A DNA stretch of 64,000 bases from Anisus vortex (taxonomy: Eukaryota; Mollusca; Gastropoda; Planorbidae). How positions within the stretch are numbered: position 1 is the stretch's first letter; every line of letters starts with the position of its first letter. The notes below the pieces were generated by a model. The model saw only the letters and a list, made by a program, of their open reading frames with translations, had not been told where the DNA came from and did no database searches. Below, in pieces: positions 49,755 through 62,000 of the stretch. A program made the translations under genes and the position numbers. The DNA lies in NCBI GenBank assembly GCA_949126835.1, contig OX421500.1, positions 44,548,114 to 44,612,113 on the forward strand, written 5' to 3'.

Positions 49755-52700
49755 GCCCTAGCGACAGTTACATTTTTCGCCTTAACTTTAAGCGGCCAGG
49801 AATGCAAGTATACTTCTAAAATCTAAACTGAAAATGGTCAAGAAACTGGACACCTATTTTTAACTACCGGTACAAGAGATGTGACAGGAAAACTAAATAC
49901 TAACAAATGTTATGGAACACACCTTTAGTTTATTTTTTGCAACACTTTCATACACACAACTCAGTATATTAGCAGAGAATTAAAGAATTTCTGAAGGGGA
50001 AACTAGAAACCTAAGAAACAAATTGTTAGTCTACATAACACTACTAAATACCCTAATATTTTAAACCTTTTTTTAAATGAACACTCACATCTTCATTTAT
50101 TTTTTTGTTTTAACCATTACACTTTGCGCAAGATCATAATTGGCTTTAAAAACCTTTCATCAAAATACATCCAATAAATAATTTGCACAATGCGCATATT
50201 TTATACGACCTGATACGTTCTGGGGTGAAAATATATACCAACAGAAATATTTGACATTTTATACATTTTTACAGAACTTGATAAAACCTTTTTGGAAACA
50301 TACAATGTTTTCTAAACCTCTTTTTTGGGGAACAGCAGTAAAACACCTTGTTAATTACCAATGTTATATATTAATCAAAGACATTTTTGACGTCTAAATA
50401 CATACATTTAGTCAAATACAATTGAAAACCAACACTTTGTTGTAAACCAAAACATTTTGTAACACTTCATAACAAAAATATAAATAAAAGTAATACAGTT
50501 TTAAGAAAACCTTTTGTAGGTTGCAAAGAAGCACCTTTGTTTTAAATTATTAGATAATTTGAAACTCATATATTGCTGAAAACTAAATACCTTGGAGCGC
50601 AAAAATTTACAGAATAAAAAACCTTTTCCAATTTTTTTGTCATTTCTAACATTTTGCTTTTACTTTCACCTTTTCGTGGGAGGTAGGGCTGACGCTTTAC
50701 ATGTCAATTATTGTAACCGTTTTTTAACACATTTTTTTGCAGACCTTTATTTGTTATACAGGCTACTACTGGGTACCCGCAGAGTTACATGGGAGCGCTC
50801 GTTATATTTATATACACACACCATCGACATGGGTCACCCAGAGTTTTAATGTTCGGCCATCATGTTCACAATAATTAAACACTGACAAATTGATTTTCAT
50901 AGGAGCCGATTGATCAAATTTGAATATTATAGCTCTTTACTAAAGGAGACTAAATATTTTTTAATGAACTGCTAAAACAAGGGAATGCATCCCTTGTCAT
51001 AATATATAACAAAGAGTTTTTGCTGTATTTATTCCATTTCTCTATTTCTAGTGATTATTGAAACATCCTTAGACTAAAATTCCAATATCTAAATGTTTGG
51101 TGGGTAAAATTGCTAGTTTACACTTTTTTCTTAGACTGTGAAATTACGGTGGTAAGATGACAACATAGAAGATATAAACTCTGTCTATATGCTACAGGAA
51201 AGCAGGCTAATGTTACCACTAACGTCTATTCAAGTTCTAGCCTTAACATTTTTATCGACCTCTACGCTCGTGAACATTTTTTCATACTGCGAAATCTTAA
51301 CTTTGCTAATAATTTATACCTTAGTAAATAATCTTGTTTTACCGTACCACCTAAAATCCGTTAAGCTCAATACTAATAGTAATAGAATATCAATACTAAT
51401 AATAATAGAAAATCAATAACTGTTTTTACTCATTTCCATTTATTTAAATGATGCTGTTTTTTAACGCTGTCGTTGGCCACTAAACTACTCTATTTTCTAC
51501 AACAATTAAAATATCTTATCAGCTATTATTAATTATTAACAAGGGATAACATCCCAAGCTGCTTCATTATTTTCAGATTAGTCAACGTGTATTAGATTTA
51601 ACCTATGCTTTATTATTATGCCCTAGCGACAGTTACATTTTTCGCCTTAACTTTAAGCGGCCAGGAATGCAAGTATACTTCTAAAATCTAAACTGAAAAT
51701 GGTCAAGAAACTGGACACCTATTTTTAACTACCGGTACAAGAGATGTGACAGGAAAACTAAATACTAACAAATGTTATGGAACACACCTTTAGTTTATTT
51801 TTTGCAACACTTTCATACACACAACTCAGTATATTAGCAGAGAATTAAAGAATTTCTGAAGGGGAAACTAGAAACCTAAGAAACAAATTGTTAGTCTACA
51901 TAACACTACTAAATACCCTAATATTTTAAACCTTTTTTTAAATGAACACTCACATCTTCATTTATTTTTTTGTTTTAACCATTACACTTTACGCAAGATC
52001 ATAATTGGCTTTAAAAACCTTTCATCAAATTACATCCAATAAATAATTTGCACAATGCGCATATTTTATACGACCTGATACGTTCTGGGGTGAAAATATA
52101 TACCAACAGAAATATTTGACATTTTATACATTTTTACAGAACTTGATAAAACCTTTTTGGAAACATACAATGTTTTCTAAACCTCTTTTTTGGGGAACAG
52201 CAGTAAAACACCTTGTTAATTACCAATGTTATATATTAATCAAAGACATTTTTGACGTCTAAATACATACATTTAGTCAAATACAATTGAAAACCAACAC
52301 TTTGTTGTAAACCAAAACATTTTGTAACACTTCATAACAAAAATATAAATAAAAGTAATACAGTTTTAAGAAAACCTTTTGTAGGTTGCAAAGAAGCACC
52401 TTTGTTTTAAATTATTAGATAATTTGAAACTCATATATTGCTGAAAACTAAATACCTTGGAGCGCAAAAATTTACAGAATAAAAAACCTTTTCCAATTTT
52501 TTTGTCATTTCTAACATTTTGCTTTTACTTTCACCTTTTCGTGGGAGGTAGGGCTGACGCTTTACATGTCAATTATTGTAACCGTTTTTTAACACATTTT
52601 TTTGCAGACCTTTATTTGTTATACAGGCTACTACTGGGTACCCGCAGAGTTACATGGGAGCGCTCGTTATATTTATATACACACACCATCGACATGGGTC

Positions 52701-55700
52701 ACCCAGAGTTTTAATGTTCGGCCATCATGTTCACAATAATTAAACACTGACAAATTGATTTTCATAGGAGCCGATTGATCAAATTTGAATATTATAGCTC
52801 TTTACTAAAGGAGACTAAATATTTTTTAATGAACTGCTAAAACAAGGGAATGCATCCCTTGTCATAATATATAACAAAGAGTTTTTGCTGTATTTATTCC
52901 ATTTCTCTATTTCTAGTGATTATTGAAACATCCTTAGACTAAAATTCCAATATCTAAATGTTTGGTGGGTAAAATTGCTAGTTTACACTTTTTTCTTAGA
53001 CTGTGAAATTACGGTGGTAAGATGACAACATAGAAGATATAAACTCTGTCTATATGCTACAGGAAAGCAGGCTAATGTTACCACTAACGTCTATTCAAGT
53101 TCTAGCCTTAACATTTTTATCGACCTCTACGCTCGTGAACATTTTTTCATACTGCGAAATCTTAACTTTGCTAATAATTTATACCTTAGTAAATAATCTT
53201 GTTTTACCGTACCACCTAAAATCCGTTAAGCTCAATACTAATAGTAATAGAATATCAATACTAATAATAATAGAAAATCAATAACTGTTTTTACTCATTT
53301 CCATTTATTTAAATGATGCTGTTTTTTAACGCTGTCGTTGGCCACTAAACTACTCTATTTTCTACAACAATTAAAATATCTTATCAGCTATTATTAATTA
53401 TTAACAAGGGATAACATCCCAAGCTGCTTCATTATTTTCAGATTAGTCAACGTGTATTAGATTTAACCTATGCTTTATTATTATGCCCTAGCGACAGTTA
53501 CATTTTTCGCCTTAACTTTAAGCGGCCAGGAATGCAAGTATACTTCTAAAATCTAAACTGAAAATGGTCAAGAAACTGGACACCTATTTTTAACTACCGG
53601 TACAAGAGATGTGACAGGAAAACTAAATACTAACAAATGTTATGGAACACACCTTTAGTTTATTTTTTGCAACACTTTCATACACACAACTCAGTATATT
53701 AGCAGAGAATTAAAGAATTTCTGAAGGGGAAACTAGAAACCTAAGAAACAAATTGTTAGTCTACATAACACTACTAAATACCCTAATATTTTAAACCTTT
53801 TTTTAAATGAACACTCACATCTTCATTTATTTTTTTGTTTTAACCATTACACTTTGCGCAAGATCATAATTGGCTTTAAAAACCTTTCATCAAATTACAT
53901 CCAATAAATAATTTGCACAATGTGCATATTTTATACGACCTGCTACGTTCCGGGGTGAAAATATATACCAACAGAAATATTTGACATTTTATACATTTTT
54001 ACAGACCTTGATAAAACCTTTTTGGAAACATACAATGTTTTCTAAACCTCTTTTTTGGGGAACAGCAGTAAAACACCTTGTTAATTACCAATGTTATATA
54101 TTAATCAAAGACATTTTTGACGTCTAAATACATACATTTAGTCAAATACAATTGAAAACCAACACTTTGTTGTAAACCAAAACATTTTGTAACACTTCAT
54201 AACAAAAATATAAATAAAAGTAACACAGTTTTAAGAAAACCTTTTGTAGGTTGCAAAGAAGCACCTTTGTTTTAAATTATTAGATAATTTGAAACTCATA
54301 TATTGCTGAAAACTAAATACCTTGGAGCGCAAAAATTTACAGAATAAAAAACCTTTTCCAATTTTTTTGTCATTTCTAACATTTTGCTTTTACTTTCACC
54401 TTTTCGTGGGAGGTAGGGCTGACGCTTTACATGTCAATTATTGTAACCGTTTTTTAACACATTTTTTTGCAGACCTTTATTTGTTATACAGGCTACTACT
54501 GGGTACCCGCAGAGTTACATGGGAGCGCTCGTTATATTTATATACACACACCATCGACATGGGTCACCCAGAGTTTTAATGTTCGGCCATCATGTTCACA
54601 ATAATTAAACACTGACAAATTGATTTTCATAGGAGCCGATTGATCTAATTGGAATATTATAGCTCTTTACTAAAGGAGACGAAATATTTTTTAATGAACT
54701 GCTAAAACAAGGGAATGCATCCCTTGTCATAATATATAACAAAGAGTTTTTGCTGTATTTATTCCATTTCTCTTTCTAGTGATTATTGAAACAACCTTAG
54801 ACTAAAATTCCAATAACTAAATGTTTAGTGGGTAAAATTGCTAGTTTACACTTTTTTCTTAGACTGTGAAATTACGGTGGTAAGATGACAACATAGAAGA
54901 TATAAACTCTGTCTATATGCTATAGGAAAGCAGGCTAATGTTACCACTAACGTCTATTCAAGTTCTAGCCTTAACATTTTTATCGACCTCTACGCTCGTG
55001 AACATTTTTTCATACTGCGAAATCTTAACTTTGCTAATAATTTAAACCTTAGTAAATAATCTTGTTTTACCATACCACCTAAAATCCGTTAAGCTCAATA
55101 CTAATAGTAATAGAATATCAATACTAATAATAATAGAAAATCAATAACTGTTTTTACTCATTTCCTTTTATATTTAAATGATGCTGTTATTTAACGCTTT
55201 CGTTGGCCACTAAACTACTCTATTTTCTACAACCATTACAATATCTTATCAGCTATTATTAATTATTAACAAGGGATAAAATCCCAAGCTGCTTCATTAT
55301 TTTCAGATTAGTCAACGTGTATTAGATTTAACCTATGCTTTATTATTATGCCCTAGCGACAGTTACATTTTTCGCCTTAACTTTAAGCGGCCAGGAATGC
55401 AAGTATACTTCTAAAATCTAAACTGAAAATGGTCAAGAAACTGGACACCTATTTTTAACTACCGGTACAAGAGATGTGACAGGAAAACTAAATACTAACA
55501 AATGTTATGGAACACACCTTTAGTTTATTTTTTGCAACACTTTCATACACACAACTCAGTATATTAGCAGAGAATTAAAGAATTTCTGAAGGGGAAACTA
55601 GAAACCTAAGAAACACATTGTTAGTCTACATAACACTACTAAATACCCTAATATTTTAAACCTTTTTTTAAATGAACACTCACATCTTCATTTATTTTTT

Positions 55701-58700
55701 TGTTTTAACCATTACACTTTGCGCAAGATCATAATTGGCTTTAAAAACCTTTCATCAAAATACATCCAATAAATAATTTGCACAATGCGCATATTTTATA
55801 CGACCTGATACGTTCTGGGGTGAAAATATATACCAACAGAAATATTTGACATTTTATACATTTTTACAGAACTTGATAAAACCTTTTTGGAAACATACAA
55901 TGTTTTCTAAACCTCTTTTTTGGGGAACAGCAGTAAAACACCTTGTTAATTACCAATGTTATATATTAATCAAAGACATTTTTGACGTCTAAATACATAC
56001 ATTTAGTCAAATACAATTGAAAACCAACACTTTGTTGTAAACCAAAACATTTTGTAACACTTCATAACAAAAATATAAATAAAAGTAATACAGTTTTAAG
56101 AAAACCTTTTGTAGGTTGCAAAGAAGCACCTTTGTTTTAAATTATTAGATAATTTGAAACTCATATATTGCTGAAAACTAAATACCTTGGAGCGCAAAAA
56201 TTTACAGAATAAAAAACCTTTTCCAATTTTTTTGTCATTTCTAACATTTTGCTTTTACTTTCACCTTTTCGTGGGAGGTAGGGCTGACGCTTTACATGTC
56301 AATTATTGTAACCGTTTTTTAACACATTTTTTTGCAGACCTTTATTTGTTATACAGGCTACTACTGGGTACCCGCAGAGTTACATGGGAGCGCTCGTTAT
56401 ATTTATATACACACACCATCGACATGGGTCACCCAGAGTTTTAATGTTCGGCCATCATGTTCACAATAATTAAACACTGACAAATTGATTTTCATAGGAG
56501 CCGATTGATCAAATTTGAATATTATAGCTCTTTACTAAAGGAGACTAAATATTTTTTAATGAACTGCTAAAACAAGGGAATGCATCCCTTGTCATAATAT
56601 ATAACAAAGAGTTTTTGCTGTATTTATTCCATTTCTCTATTTCTAGTGATTATTGAAACATCCTTAGACTAAAATTCCAATATCTAAATGTTTGGTGGGT
56701 AAAATTGCTAGTTTACACTTTTTTCTTAGACTGTGAAATTACGGTGGTAAGATGACAACATAGAAGATATAAACTCTGTCTATATGCTACAGGAAAGCAG
56801 GCTAATGTTACCACTAACGTCTATTCAAGTTCTAGCCTTAACATTTTTATCGACCTCTACGCTCGTGAACATTTTTTCATACTGCGAAATCTTAACTTTG
56901 CTAATAATTTATACCTTAGTAAATAATCTTGTTTTACCGTACCACCTAAAATCCGTTAAGCTCAATACTAATAGTAATAGAATATCAATACTAATAATAA
57001 TAGAAAATCAATAACTGTTTTTACTCATTTCCATTTATTTAAATGATGCTGTTTTTTAACGCTGTCGTTGGCCACTAAACTACTCTATTTTCTACAACAA
57101 TTAAAATATCTTATCAGCTATTATTAATTATTAACAAGGGATAACATCCCAAGCTGCTTCATTATTTTCAGATTAGTCAACGTGTATTAGATTTAACCTA
57201 TGCTTTATTATTATGCCCTAGCGACAGTTACATTTTTCGCCTTAACTTTAAGCGGCCAGGAATGCAAGTATACTTCTAAAATCTAAACTGAAAATGGTCA
57301 AGAAACTGGACACCTATTTTTAACTACCGGTACAAGAGATGTGACAGGAAAACTAAATACTAACAAATGTTATGGAACACACCTTTAGTTTATTTTTTGC
57401 AACACTTTCATACACACAACTCAGTATATTAGCAGAGAATTAAAGAATTTCTGAAGGGGAAACTAGAAACCTAAGAAACAAATTGTTAGTCTACATAACA
57501 CTACTAAATACCCTAATATTTTAAACCTTTTTTTAAATGAACACTCACATCTTCATTTATTTTTTTGTTTTAACCATTACACTTTGCGCAAGATCATAAT
57601 TGGCTTTAAAAACCTTTCATCAAATTACATCCAATAAATAATTTGCACAATGTGCATTATTTTATACGACCTGCTACGTTCCGGGGTGAAAATATATACC
57701 AACAGAAATATTTGACATTTTATACATTTTTACAGACCTTGATAAAACCTTTTTGGAAACATACAATGTTTTCTAAACCTCTTTTTTGGGGAACAGCAGT
57801 AAAACACCTTGTTAATTACCAATGTTATATATTAATCAAAGACATTTTTGACGTCTAAATACATACATTTAGTCAAATACAATTGAAAACCAACACTTTG
57901 TTGTAAACCAAAACATTTTGTAACACTTCATAACAAAAATATAAATAAAAGTAATACAGTTTTAAGAAAACCTTTTGTAGGTTGCAAAGAAGCACCTTTG
58001 TTTTAAATTATTAGATAATTTGAAACTCATATATTGCTGAAAACTAAATACCTTGGAGCGCAAAAATTTACAGAATAAAAAACCTTTTCCAATTTTTTTG
58101 TCATTTCTAACATTTTGCTTTTACTTTCACCTTTTCGTGGGAGGTAGGGCTGACGCTTTACATGTCAATTATTGTAACCGTTTTTTAACACATTTTTTTG
58201 CAGACCTTTATTTGTTATACAGGCTACTACTGGGTACCCGCAGAGTTACATGGGAGCGCTCGTTATATTTATATACACACACCATCGACATGGGTCACCC
58301 AGAGTTTTAATGTTCGGCCATCATGTTCACAATAATTAAACACTGACAAATTGATTTTCATAGGAGCCGATTGATCAAATTTGAATATTATAGCTCTTTA
58401 CTAAAGGAGACTAAATATTTTTTAATGAACTGCTAAAACAAGGGAATGCATCCCTTGTCATAATATATAACAAAGAGTTTTTGCTGTATTTATTCCATTT
58501 CTCTATTTCTAGTGATTATTGAAACATCCTTAGACTAAAATTCCAATATCTAAATGTTTGGTGGGTAAAATTGCTAGTTTACACTTTTTTCTTAGACTGT
58601 GAAATTACGGTGGTAAGATGACAACATAGAAGATATAAACTCTGTCTATATGCTACAGGAAAGCAGGCTAATGTTACCACTAACGTCTATTCAAGTTCTA

Positions 58701-59080
58701 GCCTTAACATTTTTATCGACCTCTACGCTCGTGAACATTTTTTCATACTGCGAAATCTTAACTTTGCTAATAATTTATACCTTAGTAAATAATCTTGTTT
58801 TACCGTACCACCTAAAATCCGTTAAGCTCAATACTAATAGTAATAGAATATCAATACTAATAATAATAGAAAATCAATAACTGTTTTTACTCATTTCCAT
58901 TTATTTAAATGATGCTGTTTTTTAACGCTGTCGTTGGCCACTAAACTACTCTATTTTCTACAACAATTAAAATATCTTATCAGCTATTATTAATTATTAA
59001 CAAGGGATAACATCCCAAGCTGCTTCATTATTTTCAGATTAGTCAACGTGTATTAGATTTAACCTATGCTTTATTATTAT
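49755..59080. repeat. Macrosatellite units 14-18
   Basis: Units 14, 15, 17 and 18 are nearly identical. They share CATCGACATGGGTCACCC, ATGCTACAGG, AATTTATACC and CAATTAAAATATC. Unit 16 has the same left part but switches to the unit 10/13 type after about 54,640 (TGATCTAATTGG, CTTTCGTTGG, AAA loop). Units 16 and 18 share ACAGACCTTGATAA, two units apart. Open frames of 76 codons at 51189, 53054, 56784 and 58650 exist only because TAG became CAG in this subfamily. Confidence 0.85.
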
Positions 59081-62000
59081 GCCCTAGCGACAGTTACATT
59101 TTTCGCCTTAACTTTAAGCGGCCAGGAATGCAAGTATACTTCTAAAATCTAAACTGAAAATGGTCAAGAAACTGGACACCTATTTTTAACTACCGGTACA
59201 AGAGATGTGACAGGAAAACTAAATACTAACAAATGTTATGGAACACACCTTTAGTTTATTTTTTGCAACACTTTCATACACACAACTCAGTATATTAGCA
59301 GAGAATTAAAGAATTTCTGAAGGGGAAACTAGAAACCTAAGAAACAAATTGTTAGTCTACATAACACTACTAAATACCCTAATATTTTAAACCTTTTTTT
59401 AAATGAACACTCACATCTTCATTTATTTTTTTGTTTTAACCATTACACTTTGCGCAAGATCATAATTGGCTTTAAAAACCTTTCATCAAATTACATCCAA
59501 TAAATAATTTGCACAATGTGCATATTTTATACGACCTGCTACGTTCCCGGGTGAAAATATATACCAACAGAAATATTTGACATTTTATACATTTTTACAG
59601 AACTTGATAAAACCTTTTTGGAAACATACAATGTTTTCTAAACCTCTTTTTTGGGGAACAGCAGTAAAACACCTTGTTAATTACCAATGTTATATATTAA
59701 TCAAAGACATTTTTGACGTCTAAATACATACATTTAGTCAAATACAATTGAAAACCAACACTTTGTTGTAAACCAAAACATTTTGTAACACTTCATAACA
59801 AAAATATAAATAAAAGTAATACAGTTTTAAGAAAACCTTTTGTAGGTTGCAAAGAAGCACCTTTGTTTTAAATTATTAGATAATTTTGAAACTCATATAT
59901 TGCTGAAAACTAAATACCTTAGAGCGCAAAAATTTACAGAATAAAAAACCTTTTTCAATTTTTTTGTCATTTCTAACATTTTGTTTTTACTTTCACCTTT
60001 TCGTGGGAGGTAGGGCTGACGCTTTACATGTCAATTATTGTAACCGTTTTTTAACACATTTTTTGCAGACCTTTATTTGTTATACAGACTACTACTGGGT
60101 ACCCGCAGAGTTACATGGGAGCGCTCGTTATATTTATATACACACACCATCATCTGGATCACGCAGAGTTTTAATGTTCGGCCATCATGTTCACAATAAT
60201 TAAACACTGACAAATTGATTTTCATAGGAGCCAATTGATCTAATTGGAATATTATAGCTCTTTACTAAAGGAGACGAAATATTTTTTAATGAACTGCTAA
60301 AACAAGGGAATGCATCCCTTGTCATAATATATAACAAAGAGTTTTTGCTGTATTTATTCCATTTCTCTTTCTAGTGATTATTGAAACAACCTTAGACTAA
60401 AATTCCAATAACTAAATGTTTAGTGGGTAAAATTGCTAGTTTACACTTTTTTCTTAGACTGTGAAATTACGGTGGTAAGATGACAACATAGAAGATATAA
60501 ACTCTGTCTATATGCTATAGGAAAGCAGGCTAATGTTACCACTAACGTCTATTCAAGTTCTAGCCTTAACATTTTTATCGACCTCTACGCTCGTGAACAT
60601 TTTTTCATACTGCGAAATCTTAACTTTGCTAATAATTTAAACCTTAGTAAATAATCTTGTTTTACCGTACCACCTAAAATCCGTTAAGCTCAATACTAAT
60701 AGTAATAGAAAATCAATAACTGTTTTTACTCATTTCCATTTATTTAAATGATGCTGTTTTTTAACGCTGTCGTTGGCCACTAAACTACTCTATTTTCTAC
60801 AACCATTACAATATCTTATCAGCTATTATTAATTATTAACAAGGGATAACATCCCAAGCTGCTTCATTATTTTCAGATTAGTCAACGTGTATTAGATTTA
60901 ACCTATGCTTTATTATTATGCCCTAGCGACAGTTACATTTTTCGCCTTAACTTTAAGCGGCCAGGAATGCAAGTATACTTCTAAAATCTAAACTGAAAAT
61001 GGTCAAGAAACTGGACACCTATTTTTAACTACCGGTACAAGAGATGTGACAGGAAAACTAAATACTAACAAATGTTATGGAACACACCTTTAGTTTATTT
61101 TTTGCAACACTTTCATACACACAACTCAGTATATTAGCAGAGAATTAAAGAATTTCTGAAGGGGAAACTAGAAACCTAAGAAACAAATTGTTAGTCTACA
61201 TAACACTACTAAATACCCTAATATTTTAAACCTTTTTTTAAATGAACACTCACATCTTCATTTATTTTTTTGTTTTAACCATTACACTTTGCGCAAGATC
61301 ATAATTGGCTTTAAAAACCTTTCATCAAATTACATCCAATAAATAATTTGCACAATGTGCATATTTTATACGACCTGCTACGTTCCGGGGTGAAAATATT
61401 TACCAACAGAAATATTTGACATTTTATACATTTTTACAGAACTTGATAAAACCTTTTTGGAAACATACAATGTTTTCTAAACCTCTTTTTGGGGAACAGC
61501 AGTAAAACACCTTGTTAATTACCAATGTTATATATTAATCAAAGACATTTTTGACGTCTAAATACATACATTTAGTCAAATACAATTGAAAACCAACACT
61601 TTGTTGTAAACCAAAACATTTTGTAACACTTCATAACAAAAATATAAATAAAAGTAATACAGTTTTAAGAAAACCTTTTGTAGGTTGCAAAGAAGCACCT
61701 TTGTTTTTAAATTATTAGATAATTTTGAAACTCATATATTGCTGAAAACTAAATACCTTGGAGCGCAAAAATTTACAGAATAAAAAACCTTTTTCAATTT
61801 TTTTGTCATTTCTAACATTTTGTTTTTACTTTCACCTTTTCGTGGGAGGTAGGGCTGACGCTTTACATGTCAATTATTGTAACCGTTTTTTAACACATTT
61901 TTTGCAGATCTTTATTTGTTATACAGACTACTACTGGGTACCCGCAGAGTTACATGGGAGCGCTCGTTATATTTATATACACACACCATCATCTGGATCA

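Noticed and set aside
51189..58880. Identical 76-codon frames in units 14, 15, 17 and 18
   Set aside because: They exist only because TAG is CAG in that subfamily. All other units have a stop right after the ATG.
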